From Bacteroidales bacterium (GTDB taxonomy: Bacteria > Bacteroidota > Bacteroidia > Bacteroidales > Muribaculaceae): 32,593 bases of DNA. The DNA lies in assembly GCA_900769345.1 (NCBI GenBank), contig CAAGGJ010000175.1:1-32593 (forward strand). Reading direction: 5' to 3'. Below are positions 24,602-32,204 of the stretch, piece by piece. The notes under the pieces are model-generated. The model saw only the letters and a program-made list of their open reading frames with translations, did no database searches and had not been told where the DNA came from. Within the stretch, counting starts at the first letter, position 1. The number at the start of each line of letters is the position of its first letter. The translations under genes and the position numbers were made by a program.

Positions 24602-25408
24602 ATGGAATGGTTTGAAGCATTGTTGATGGGTCTGCTGCAAGGATTCACCGAATTTTTGCCGGTGAGCAGTAGCGGCCATATTACCATTTTGTCGAATCTG
24701 TTAGGCATCGAAGGCGAAGAAAACCTCACTTTCACCATTGTAGTGCATGTGGCTACAGTGCTCAGCACGCTGTGCATACTTTGGAAAGAAGTGGACTGGA
24801 TACTCCGAGGATTGCTTAAATTCAAGATGAACGATGAAACCATATATTTCTTTAAGATATGCCTTTCTATGATACCTGTGGGCATTGTGGGCTTGTTCTT
24901 TAAGGACTATGTGGAGGATGTGTTCGGCTCGGGACTATTGATAGTGGGTATTATGTTGCTTGTAACAGCATCGTTGCTCACATTCTCATATTATGCCAAG
25001 CCACGCGTTCGCCGCGAGATTTCGTTTCTCGACGCTTTGGTGATAGGCATAGCGCAGGCATGTGCCGTGATGCCGGGGCTTTCACGCTCGGGTAGCACCA
25101 TCGCCACCGGTTTGCTCCTTGGCAATAAGAAGGAGACTCTGGCTCAATTCTCGTTCCTTATGGTGATACCCCCCATATTGGGCGAGGCATTGCTCGATGG
25201 TAAGAAGATACTCGAAGGTGCCGCTGCCGGTGTCGGCGACATATCTATCGTAGCCATAGTGGTGGGCTTCTTGGCTGCATTTGTGTCGGGATGCTTGGCT
25301 TGCAAGTGGATGATAGGCATAGTGAAGAAAGGTAAACTCATCTACTTTGGTATCTATTGCGCTGTGGCAGGTGTGTTGGCTATAGTTTATCATCTTTTGG
25401 GTTGCTGA
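24602..25408 (+). CDS. uppP: Undecaprenyl-diphosphatase UppP (BacA family)
   Basis: Integral membrane phosphatase that recycles undecaprenyl diphosphate to the monophosphate carrier for peptidoglycan and polysaccharide synthesis. ATG 24602 gives MEWFEALLMGLLQGFTEF and 268 residues, the normal length; the frame runs back to a TTG at 24482 through the GC-rich spacer, which is not credible. The two family motifs are intact: LQGFTEFLPVSSSGH (about 12-26), with catalytic glutamate and serine residues, and MPGLSRSGSTIATGLLLG (about 159-176), with the essential arginine. About seven to eight membrane segments are visible. It fits the ftsX unit because lipid-carrier recycling supports wall growth. 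Confidence 0.93.
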   Translation: MEWFEALLMGLLQGFTEFLPVSSSGHITILSNLLGIEGEENLTFTIVVHVATVLSTLCILWKEVDWILRGLLKFKMNDETIYFFKICLSMIPVGIVGLFFKDYVEDVFGSGLLIVGIMLLVTASLLTFSYYAKPRVRREISFLDALVIGIAQACAVMPGLSRSGSTIATGLLLGNKKETLAQFSFLMVIPPILGEALLDGKKILEGAAAGVGDISIVAIVVGFLAAFVSGCLACKWMIGIVKKGKLIYFGIYCAVAGVLAIVYHLLGC

Positions 25409-25466
25409 TTTTTTTTGGCGACTGATATCGTTTTAAATAAAAGAAGTTATCATTAAACTCTATAAT

Positions 25467-26186
25467 ATGCTCAATCCCATAATAGGAGAGGTGTTTTATT
25501 TGGATAAGCCGTTGGGCTGGACATCGTTCGACGTAGTGAAGCGCATACGCGGCAAGTTGCATCATCGCTTGGGCATCAAGAAGCTCAAGGTGGGTCATGC
25601 CGGCACGCTCGACCCGCTTGCCACCGGAGTGCTCATAGTGTGCACCGGCAAGATGACCAAGCAAATTGATGAACTTCAGGCTCACGTTAAGGAATACGTT
25701 GCCGAGATTACGCTCGGAGCCACCACGCCATCGTTCGACCTCGAGACACCCATCGATGCCACTTATCCCACAGAGCATATCACTCGCGAGCAAGTGGAGC
25801 AAGTGCTTCAGCAGCAGTTTGTGGGGAGCATCAAGCAAGTGCCGCCGTCGTATTCGGCATGCAAGGTCGACGGGCATCGTGCTTATAAAATGGCTCGCAA
25901 AGGCAAGGAAGTGGAGCTAAAAGCCAAAGAATTGGTAATCGACGAGATAGAACTGCTTGACTATGCCATGCCTCGAATAGTGATACGCGTGGTGTGCAGC
26001 AAGGGCACATATATTCGCGCTCTGGCACGCGACATAGGACAAGCCCTCGGCAGCGGGGCGCATCTCACTGCCCTGCGACGCACCCGAGTGGGTGGAGTGC
26101 GAGTAGACGACTGTCTGCAAGTGCCCGATATGCTCGATTTGCTTGAGGAGGCGCAGATGGTGATGCCCGAAGAGATAGAAAAATAA
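25467..26186 (+). CDS. truB: tRNA pseudouridine-55 synthase TruB
   Basis: Makes pseudouridine 55 in the T loop of tRNAs, in the cytoplasm. The 239 residues begin with the standard FYLDKPLGWTSFDVV. The catalytic motif is HAGTLDPLATGVL, whose Asp is about residue 50. QVPPSYSACKVDGHRAYKMAR and GTYIRALARDIG are conserved tRNA-contact segments. This is the short bacterial form with no extended PUA domain. It lies 58 bases after uppP and 30 before queA in one unit. Confidence 0.95.
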   Translation: MLNPIIGEVFYLDKPLGWTSFDVVKRIRGKLHHRLGIKKLKVGHAGTLDPLATGVLIVCTGKMTKQIDELQAHVKEYVAEITLGATTPSFDLETPIDATYPTEHITREQVEQVLQQQFVGSIKQVPPSYSACKVDGHRAYKMARKGKEVELKAKELVIDEIELLDYAMPRIVIRVVCSKGTYIRALARDIGQALGSGAHLTALRRTRVGGVRVDDCLQVPDMLDLLEEAQMVMPEEIEK

Positions 26187-26216
26187 TTAGAAAACAACCA
26201 ACATAGCGGAAACGAA

Positions 26217-27326
26217 ATGAAATTATCGGAATTTAACTTTGATCTGCCCGAGGAGCTGATAGCCCAGCATCCGAGTGCAGTGCGCGACGAGGTGCCAATG
26301 ATGGTATTGCACCGCAAAACCGGTGAGATAGAACACCGTATTTTCAAGGAAATATTGAATTACTTCGACGAGGGCGATTTGTTTGTGTTTAACGACACTC
26401 GCGTGTTTCCTGCTCGTCTGATAGGCAACAAGGAAAAGACTGGTGCCAAGATAAAGGTGTTCTTGCTACGTGAACTCAATGCCGAACACAAGTTGTGGGA
26501 CGTTCTCGTTGACCCCGCCCGCAAAATACGTATAGGCAACAAACTCTACTTCGACCTCGATGATACCATTGTGGCTGAAGTAATAGATAACACCACCTCG
26601 CGTGGACGCACTCTTCGTTTCCTCTACGATGGCGACCACGATGAATTTAAGAGAAACCTTTATGCCCTCGGTCAGACTCCTCTGCCCAACTATATAGTTC
26701 GCGATGAGCCCGAAGAAGATGATGTGGATCGCTATCAATTCCTCAAGGCTCGTGTGGAAGGTGCTGTGGCTGCTCCGGCTGCCAGCTTGCACTTCAGCCG
26801 CGAATTGCTTCGCCGCATGGAGATTATAGGCATCGAAGAAGGTTACCTCACTCTGCACATCGGTCTTGGCAATTTCCGCGAAATCGACGTTGAAGACCTC
26901 ACCAAGCACCGCCTCGACAGTGAGCAGATGGAGGTGAACGAAATCCTCGTTGAGCAAGTGAATCGCGCTAAGGATACCGGGCACCACATCTGTGCCGTTG
27001 GCACATCCACTATGCGCGCTATCGAGAGCACCGTGGGTATGAATGGCCATATTAAGCCATTCTCGGGTTGGACCAACAAGTTTATCTTCCCTCCCTACGA
27101 CTTCACAGTGTGCGATGCTATGGTTACCAACTTCCACATGTCGAAGCTCGGCCCGAACGCCAACAAAAACAGCGAGGACGACGGACCGGCAATGACCGAA
27201 TCGGTAATGTTGATGATGACTGCAGCTTTCGGCGGCTACGAAAACGTGATGAAGGCCTACGAAGTGGCTATCAAGGAAGGCTATAAGTTCGGCGCTTACG
27301 GCGACGCTATGCTTATTATCGACTGA
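26217..27326 (+). CDS. queA: S-adenosylmethionine:tRNA ribosyltransferase-isomerase QueA
   Basis: Transfers and isomerises the ribosyl part of SAM onto preQ1 at position 34 of GUN-anticodon tRNAs, giving epoxyqueuosine. The protein has 369 residues, close to the usual 340-370. It starts MKLSEFNFDLPEELIAQHP and carries the family segments FNDTRVFPARL (about 58-68), VEGAVAAPAASLHFS (about 180-194), THIGLGNF-like LHIGLGNFREI and AVGTSTMRAIES. GAYGDAMLI closes the protein, as in other QueA. It is the last gene of the ftsX unit and is followed by a strong terminator. Confidence 0.95.
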   Translation: MKLSEFNFDLPEELIAQHPSAVRDEVPMMVLHRKTGEIEHRIFKEILNYFDEGDLFVFNDTRVFPARLIGNKEKTGAKIKVFLLRELNAEHKLWDVLVDPARKIRIGNKLYFDLDDTIVAEVIDNTTSRGRTLRFLYDGDHDEFKRNLYALGQTPLPNYIVRDEPEEDDVDRYQFLKARVEGAVAAPAASLHFSRELLRRMEIIGIEEGYLTLHIGLGNFREIDVEDLTKHRLDSEQMEVNEILVEQVNRAKDTGHHICAVGTSTMRAIESTVGMNGHIKPFSGWTNKFIFPPYDFTVCDAMVTNFHMSKLGPNANKNSEDDGPAMTESVMLMMTAAFGGYENVMKAYEVAIKEGYKFGAYGDAMLIID

Positions 27327-27364
27327 TAAAATCCTCGCCACACGCACGTGGCAGCAACATATCG

Positions 27365-27416
27365 GCACAGACTGAATTTTTCATCGTTTTTTTGAGAAAA
27401 TTCAGCCTGTGCTTTT
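27365..27416 (+). terminator. Rho-independent terminator after queA
   Basis: GCACAG plus CTGAATTTT (27365-27380, one mismatch between them) pairs with AAAATTCAG plus CTGTGC (27397-27412), followed by TTTTCTTTG. A clear end to the ftsX-queA unit. Confidence 0.8.
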
Positions 27417-27515
27417 CTTTGTTTTTTAGTCCCCCTCCCGCTGCTGTAATCAAGCAAGTCCATAATGCGGTAGGGATTTGTGATTTGTACAAAATTTACA
27501 CTTTCTTTAATCCGC

Positions 27516-27607
27516 TTAATCGACAAAATTACCCGAAAAAAGGTCTGTTAATCGACAAAATTGCCCGATTTTGGCAAAAAACGGCTTCTTAATCGACAAA
27601 ATTACCC
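27516..27607. repeat. Three direct repeats of TTAATCGACAAAATTACCC
   Basis: Copies at 27516-27535, 27548-27567 (one change, TTGCCCG for TTACCCG) and 27589-27607 begin 32 and 41 bases apart. The spacers differ. They could be protein-binding iterons or the outcome of local duplication. The array is too short and its spacing too irregular for CRISPR. Confidence 0.7.
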
Positions 27608-27635
27608 CGTTTTGTGCCGGGGATAATAAAAATGG

Positions 27636-27660
27636 GGGACTATCCACCTCGGATTGTCCC
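27636..27660 (+). terminator. Hairpin next to the intron 5' end
   Basis: GGGAC-T-ATCC (27636-27645) pairs with GGAT-T-GTCCC (27651-27660) around ACCTC. It ends about 9 bases before the intron homology starts. It may be a terminator stem that marked the insertion site. A smaller CCCCG/CGGGG stem precedes it at 27605-27622. Confidence 0.4.
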
Positions 27661-27668
27661 TCATACTT

Positions 27669-27951
27669 ATACGCTCGGCATAAGCATTGTCTAACGGGTG
27701 CAAGTCCCGAAGTCACCCTAATAGCGGGAAGGCTATAGCCCAAGGCAAGGGGGTCCATCGCGAGGTGGAATCTGAAGGAAGCCGGCGGCAAACATCTCGA
27801 CAATAGAATAGAAGTGATGTTTGTCGAAGGGATGGCTGAAAACAACTTTCTACACATCGTGAGATGAGAAAGCCCGAAACCGCCGTATGCCGAACGGCAT
27901 ATACAGTGGTGTGGAAGGTAGCGTAGGGAACTAATTCCTACGCTCCTACCC
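27669..27951 (+). mobile_element. Compact group II intron remnant without reverse transcriptase
   Basis: The first 114 bases (27670-27783) match the sequence at 32480-32593 with only four substitutions and no gap. They carry segments typical of bacterial group II intron domain I, such as AACGGGTGCAAGTCCCG and GGTGGAATCTGAAGGAAGCC. The 3' end has a domain V-like hairpin (about 27879-27912: ACCGCCGTATGCC, GAAC-type loop, GGCATATACAGTGGT) and a domain VI-like stem GCGTAGG / CCTACGC (27921-27943). Full introns of this type are about 2-2.5 kb and encode a reverse transcriptase; here only about 280 bases remain between the ends. It is best read as an internally deleted, immobile copy. Exact boundaries are approximate. 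Confidence 0.7.
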
Positions 27952-27984
27952 AATTTTTATAAGTGCTTGTCAAGTGTTATGAGG

Positions 27985-28647
27985 TTATAGGTCGAGTGGG
28001 AGAGGTATGGAGTCGGGGCTGATTTCGCAGTAGGGGTGGTCGATGTTGAGCACTACGCGCACGTTGCCTTTGATGGAACGCATGAGTTGCACCATATTGC
28101 GGAGTTCGTTGCTGCGTGCGCGGCGTATGTGATCGCTATTTATCATCTTGGTGGTGACAAATTGCTTCATGCGATATTCGAGTTCTTTGCTCTGTGCGCC
28201 GGTGATGCCGGGGGCTTTGAAGTGCAGTTTGCCGTCGGCAAAATATTCGTCGAGCAGATGGCGCTCGAGTTCGTGTGCCACTATTTCCTCGCGCGGGAGT
28301 TCTACCACGAGGGTGTCGCCGGTCATGGTGTAGCGCATGTGTTCGAGGTCGTATTGTACGGTAATGCGAGCCTTGATGCTATACACTTCGCACACGCCGT
28401 CGATGGTGTCGGCATACACGGCCTCATCTATTATCTGTAGGGCATTGTGTCGCACCATTGTCTTGATGTTTTCCACCTTGGCGGCATAGTCGTGGTGAGG
28501 GCGCTCGATGAGGAAGTAGCGGTAGATCCACATACCTATGCCTATGCAAAGCACTATACCGAGCACATACACCAGTGCTTTTAATATCAGATACGACCGG
28601 GGAGTTATTATGGTCTTGGAGGTATTTTGAATGTCGTTGTTGTTCAT
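27985..28647 (-). CDS. DUF4230 family membrane-anchored protein
   Basis: A 220-residue protein of unknown function. An N-terminal cytoplasmic tail of about 20 residues leads to one transmembrane segment (ILKALVYVLGIVLCIGIGMW, about 22-42), placing the rest in the periplasm. The body matches the DUF4230 pattern: short beta strands (VCEVYSIKARITVQYDLEHM), then TLVVELPREEIVAHE, and a helical C-terminal half. It shares a 4-base ATGA overlap with the upstream gene, a lipoprotein of the same family, so translation is coupled. The two probably work together, one tied to the inner membrane and one lipid-anchored. No catalytic motif is visible. Confidence 0.75.
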   Translation of the reverse strand: MNNNDIQNTSKTIITPRSYLILKALVYVLGIVLCIGIGMWIYRYFLIERPHHDYAAKVENIKTMVRHNALQIIDEAVYADTIDGVCEVYSIKARITVQYDLEHMRYTMTGDTLVVELPREEIVAHELERHLLDEYFADGKLHFKAPGITGAQSKELEYRMKQFVTTKMINSDHIRRARSNELRNMVQLMRSIKGNVRVVLNIDHPYCEISPDSIPLPLDL

Positions 28648-29300
28648 TGCTTAAATGTAATTACGGGTGTGTAGCCCAGATTGAATAGAAATGTGCAGAA
28701 ATAGTCGATGGCTTTGTCTTGAGCTTGAGAGCGCAGCTCATCGAGGTATAGGTTTCCCGATTTAGTCATATCGGCTTCGAGTTGCTTCGATGCTTTGAAT
28801 CGCATGGCGGAGCGTTCGTCCTCGGTGATTTTGGAACGCAAACCGCTTGAGCGCTCGTGGTAGACTTCGGTTTCGAATTTGTTGCCGAGTCGGCGAATCT
28901 CCACGGGCGGCAGCGTGATGGCAATGCGTTTCACGCCACCTTTCTCTTTAGTGATGGTTATATCGTCGGGTGACAGACGATTGAGGTCGATGATGGCGGC
29001 ATATTCGCAGCGGATGGCATACACACCCACGCGTTCACCGATTTTTATGCTGTGATCGATGTAGTTGACCGATCGGCGCAATATTTCAGCCACGTTCATC
29101 TTGTGGGGGGCTGATTCGCGGTCGGTGTAGTAGGGGTCGCGCACGGCATAGGTCTTGGTGACGGTAGTGCTTGCGAGCTGTAATTCGTTGAGGTCGCGCA
29201 CCGAGCGGTATACGGCTGCCGAGTCGTCGGTTTTTTTGTGATTGCAAGCCGCAAGCAGTAGGGCGATGGCGAGTGTTGCTGTTATTTTCAGTAGTTTCAT
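28644..29300 (-). CDS. DUF4230 family lipoprotein
   Basis: A 218-residue predicted lipoprotein of unknown function. The signal MKLLKITATLAIALLLAAC ends in a lipobox cysteine at residue 19. The mature part includes KIGERVGVYAIRCEYAAIID, then LNRLSPDDITIT and RIAITLPPVEIR, which match DUF4230, and a helical tail up to VITFKQ. It is the first gene of a two-gene unit; the partner starts within its stop codon. A -7 element lies about 36 bases upstream. It is a fairly distant relative of the second gene, not a recent duplicate. Confidence 0.75.
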   Translation of the reverse strand: MKLLKITATLAIALLLAACNHKKTDDSAAVYRSVRDLNELQLASTTVTKTYAVRDPYYTDRESAPHKMNVAEILRRSVNYIDHSIKIGERVGVYAIRCEYAAIIDLNRLSPDDITITKEKGGVKRIAITLPPVEIRRLGNKFETEVYHERSSGLRSKITEDERSAMRFKASKQLEADMTKSGNLYLDELRSQAQDKAIDYFCTFLFNLGYTPVITFKQ

Positions 29301-29335
29301 TGTTAGTTATTAGTATGTTTGTCGATGTTATGCCG

Positions 29336-29343
29336 CAAAGTTA
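29336..29343 (-). promoter_or_regulatory. Promoter -7 element of the DUF4230 pair
   Basis: The minus strand reads TAACTTTG. No TTG is found 20 bases upstream, so the -33 contact is weak. Distance to the ATG at 29300 is about 36 bases. Confidence 0.45.
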
Positions 29344-29500
29344 TGCCTCGTGGCATGACGGCGATGCATCAATTTGTCCTAACGATATGACAAGCGCCGA
29401 TAAAGATAGTTTAATCGCTATGTTTTGCTCTTTAGGCTTCGGAATATTCTTTTTGATGCCTGGATGTGGTGCAAATATCTGAAAATGAACGAAAAAATAA

Positions 29501-29531
29501 GAGACCGAACCGCAAATAGCGGTTCGGTCTC
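29501..29531 (-). terminator. Terminator of the OmpA/TPR lipoprotein gene
   Basis: A perfect 13-base-pair stem, GAGACCGAACCGC (29501-29513) and GCGGTTCGGTCTC (29519-29531), with a 5-base loop. On the minus strand the stem is followed by TTATTTTTTC, a proper U-tract, so it ends transcription from 29588-31270. Confidence 0.85.
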
Positions 29532-29587
29532 AATAAAGTTAAATATCGTGAAAATATTAATAGTTGACGATATTCAGCCGATGCTGA

Positions 29588-31270
29588 TTAGAGAACGCTC
29601 GAGAGGTTAACATTAGCAAATTCGAGGTCGTTCTTAGCGCGGTCGGCAAGAGTAGAGTCGAGCTTAACAGCTTGACGGAGGTTGCTGGTAACCATTTGTT
29701 CGTTGTTGGTGCGAGCACCGAGCACAGCCATCAAGTAGTAAGTGGTAGCGTTAGGCTTAGCGATGTTGGCAAGCACTTGCTTAGCGCCGCTGTAGTCCTT
29801 AGCAAGAATCTTGGCGAGTGCAGCGTTGTTGCAAACGGTCTTGCCGAAAGCAGCGTTAGCAGCATTGTAGTCGCCGGTCTTAACGTAGTAAGCGCCGAGG
29901 GCATCGTTGAGTTCTTCGAGACCTGCAGCGTTGCCGAGTTTTTGCTTAGCTACTGAATACTTGTCGTCGAGAAGAGCGATTATACCTTGGTTCATTTGAG
30001 CTTCAGGGCTCGATGGGTTAATCTTGGCAGCCTTGTCGAAGTTCTTCGAAGCAGCTTGGAAGTCACCGAGCTTGTATTGGCACATACCGAGGTTGTTCCA
30101 ACCGCGATAGTCTTCAGGATAGATGTCGGTGCAAGTGGCGTAAACCTTGGCTTGTTGCTTTGGGTCATCGCTGAGAGTAGCGCAGTAAAGGAGTTCGTCA
30201 ACGGTAAGTGACTTAGGATTCTTGTTGTAAGCTTCTTCGATTTCGGCATCGCTCTTGCCAATGATGTTAACAGAAGCAGTGAGGCGAGAGTAGCGCAATT
30301 GAGGAAGCACGTCCTTAGCGAGTTGGTCGAAAATCGATGAGAGGTTACGGATTTCGCGTTCGCGTTGTTCCGGATCCTTATACATTGCAAGCACGCTAAG
30401 GATAAGATCCTTATCCTGGATGTTGCTTTGGCTTACGAGTTGTTGGAAACCTTCCCAGTCTTGAGCAGTGAAGTCAGAAGTAAGAGCGCCGAATTCGGTC
30501 ACGTTGTTCTTCTTGAGTTCCTTGTTGAGGTATTCCTTAGTGTTGGCTTCACGACCTGAAGCGATGCGAGTGTTGAGCTTCACACCACCTTCAGGCGAAG
30601 CATAAGAAGAAATGTTGATTTCTTCCACTTCGAGCTTTTCGTTGGTTTGTGCTTCCTTGAGTGTTTGGTGAAGTGCGGTAAGTTCGTCAGAACCGAGTTC
30701 GCTCTTGCGAATGTTTGTTTGGTTGATAAGGAACTTAATGTCGGCGCTCACCTTATCCTTGATGATGCGTTGGAACTTGTCGTGACCGATAGCAGGAGTT
30801 ACCGAAGCCACGTCGCAGAGGGTGGAAGTGGCGATAACGCCGTTAGCCACTTTAACGCGAGGAAGAGTGTATTCCTTGCTGCCTTGCTTCACATCGAAAG
30901 CGAGGAAGAGTTGGCTGCTTAGCATTTCGGGAGAATATTTGTAAGCTACAGGCATAGTGGCAGTGCTGCCATATTCAAAAGGCACTACGGTGTTGTTGCC
31001 ACGCACCTTTTCGCCCTGAAGGGTGAGAGGTGTGCCCGGAGTCTCTTTCGAACCGTACACAAGGTAAGGAGTAACGGTTACTTCGGCATTCTTCACGAAG
31101 AACTTGGCTGGAATGTTAGCTGTAACAGTGGCAGGAACAAGGTCGCCTGTTGCTTCGAGTGGATTAGGGTTAACTGTGAAGTAATCGGCTGCAAATGGTT
31201 GCATCTTCTTGCTACAGCTTGAGAGCACCAATACGCTTGCCGAAATTAAAAGAATAAGATTTTTCTTCAT
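29588..31270 (-). CDS. OmpA-like and TPR-containing lipoprotein
   Basis: A 560-residue exported lipoprotein. MKKNLILLISASVLVLSSC gives a lipobox at Cys19. Residues about 25-160 form a beta-rich region. Residues about 165-345 resemble an OmpA-type peptidoglycan-binding domain: INISSYASPEG (Glu227) then NTRIASGREANTKEYL, with the long insert ending QLRYSRLTASVNIIG that is common in Bacteroidales OmpA proteins. Residues about 355-545 are tetratricopeptide repeats, for example RGWNNLGMCQYKLGDFQAAS and AQMNQGIIALLDDKYSVA. A role in attaching envelope complexes to the wall is plausible. It is a single-gene unit with its own -7 element and terminator. Codon use (many GCT, GCA, AAG) suggests it may be well expressed. 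Confidence 0.8.
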   Translation of the reverse strand: MKKNLILLISASVLVLSSCSKKMQPFAADYFTVNPNPLEATGDLVPATVTANIPAKFFVKNAEVTVTPYLVYGSKETPGTPLTLQGEKVRGNNTVVPFEYGSTATMPVAYKYSPEMLSSQLFLAFDVKQGSKEYTLPRVKVANGVIATSTLCDVASVTPAIGHDKFQRIIKDKVSADIKFLINQTNIRKSELGSDELTALHQTLKEAQTNEKLEVEEINISSYASPEGGVKLNTRIASGREANTKEYLNKELKKNNVTEFGALTSDFTAQDWEGFQQLVSQSNIQDKDLILSVLAMYKDPEQREREIRNLSSIFDQLAKDVLPQLRYSRLTASVNIIGKSDAEIEEAYNKNPKSLTVDELLYCATLSDDPKQQAKVYATCTDIYPEDYRGWNNLGMCQYKLGDFQAASKNFDKAAKINPSSPEAQMNQGIIALLDDKYSVAKQKLGNAAGLEELNDALGAYYVKTGDYNAANAAFGKTVCNNAALAKILAKDYSGAKQVLANIAKPNATTYYLMAVLGARTNNEQMVTSNLRQAVKLDSTLADRAKNDLEFANVNLSSVL

Positions 31271-31331
31271 AATAATTACGCGTGATAAATTATATAATTT
31301 TTAAAATGATTAGCGGTTGCAATAATTCGTT

Positions 31332-31339
31332 CAAAGTTA
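31332..31339 (-). promoter_or_regulatory. Promoter -7 element of the OmpA/TPR lipoprotein gene
   Basis: TAACTTTG on the minus strand, identical to the -7 elements at 29336, 32088 and 18926. It gives a leader of about 55 bases. Confidence 0.45.
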
Positions 31340-31420
31340 CATCTTTTCTTGCGATTAGGATTAATATTTTGCTCCAAAATTTGAAGAAAAAATCATGAAA
31401 AAACTAAAAAAATGAAAAAT

Positions 31421-31459
31421 CGGCAGAAAGAAGCGCAAATAAGAGGCTTCCTTCTGCCG
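31421..31459 (-). terminator. Terminator of the GYF-CD225 gene
   Basis: CGGCAGAAAGAAGC (31421-31434) pairs with GCTTCCTTCTGCCG (31446-31459) with a single mismatch. On the minus strand it is followed by ATTTTTCATTTTTTTAG. It lies about 40 bases after the stop of the gene at 31500. Confidence 0.8.
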
Positions 31460-31499
31460 TTATAGGGTGAAAAATTGAGCAAATGATGCAATCAGCCGA

Positions 31500-31991
31500 T
31501 TAATATACTCCTATTGTTGCGAGAATAATTATCGACAAAATATAGATTCCCATACCAATCAATCCGGCGAAAAATCCCCACTTGGTCCATTTGCCGGCTT
31601 CGCGCGAAGCTTCCTCGGCTGCTTGGTATTGACCTTGATTGTAGAGCGAACTTACGTTTGCTGCCTTAACGATGCCCAAAATGCCGAAGATGAGGCAGCA
31701 AAATAGAGTTACGAGAATCGACTCTGCAAGCCAAGTCTTGGGTTGTGGAGGTGGGCATTGACCGTTGTTTTGGTCATAATATGCGTTGGTGTTAGGAGCG
31801 CCATAAACGCCTGATGAAGGATTAGGAGGTACGGCACCTACAAACAGGTCGGGACGCACTTGCTTAGCTGGTAGCCATTCAGCCATTCCTTCGGTCCAAA
31901 TCAGAGTGTCGGGCGTTACGTTGTGAGCACGAAGTTCGGTTTCTTCAAACGGGCCGGTCTGCTGGCCGTTGACTGCGACATAATACTTCAT
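31500..31991 (-). CDS. GYF_2 (DUF4339) and CD225-like membrane protein
   Basis: A 163-residue protein with two recognisable parts. Residues 1-50 (MKYYVAVNGQQTGPFEETEL, then TLIWTEGMAEWLPA) are a GYF_2/DUF4339 domain, a small peptide-binding fold. Residues about 50-85 are proline/asparagine-rich linker. Residues about 86-163 are a CD225/dispanin-like region with two hydrophobic segments: SILVTLFCCLIFGILGIVKA and the last 25 residues, with a loop SLYNQGQYQAAEEASREAGKW between. The GYF_2-CD225 pairing is common in Bacteroidetes, and its function is not established. A broken paralogue lies 213 bases upstream. Confidence 0.8.
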   Translation of the reverse strand: MKYYVAVNGQQTGPFEETELRAHNVTPDTLIWTEGMAEWLPAKQVRPDLFVGAVPPNPSSGVYGAPNTNAYYDQNNGQCPPPQPKTWLAESILVTLFCCLIFGILGIVKAANVSSLYNQGQYQAAEEASREAGKWTKWGFFAGLIGMGIYILSIIILATIGVY

Positions 31992-32087
31992 AGTTTCGAT
32001 GGTTTTTTGTGTTGTTTTGTTAAATAAATTAATTTGTCATATATAGCCAATAGTGCTCCCGTGAGATGCGCTATCGAGATGTTATGA

Positions 32088-32095
32088 CAAAGTTA
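32088..32095 (-). promoter_or_regulatory. Promoter -7 element of the GYF-CD225 gene
   Basis: TAACTTTG on the minus strand, about 97 bases before the ATG at 31991, without a matching TTG at 20 bases. Confidence 0.4.
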
Positions 32096-32204
32096 ATAAA
32101 TTAATTTTGTGTATCTGTGTAGAAACGGCATAAAATCAAGCGAAAGTAAGCGTAATGGCTCGTTTTCGCCTAATTAAGCGCCAACTATCTCCTCAATAAA
32201 TTCG

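Larger units (their letters stand above)
27327..27984. other. Long non-coding gap with terminator, direct repeats and intron remnant
   Basis: From left to right it holds the queA terminator, about 100 bases with nothing recognised, three direct repeats (27516-27607), two hairpins (27605-27622 and 27636-27660), and a compact group II intron remnant (about 27669-27951). A 145-codon minus-strand frame (27516-27953) crosses all of these and is not a gene. Confidence 0.65.

Noticed and set aside
26466..27368. 300-codon minus-strand frame opposite queA
   Set aside because: Antisense to queA and runs into its terminator; no recognisable domain.
27516..27607. Possible CRISPR array
   Set aside because: Only three repeats, spacers of 12 and 21 bases, and no cas genes in the window.
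27516..27953. 145-codon minus-strand frame in the gap after queA
   Set aside because: It reads antisense through the intron remnant, the hairpins and the direct repeats; such frames are structured-RNA artefacts.
29273..29482. 69-codon plus-strand frame with a hydrophobic start
   Set aside because: It begins antisense to the signal peptide of the DUF4230 lipoprotein and crosses its promoter; the hydrophobic start reflects that complement.
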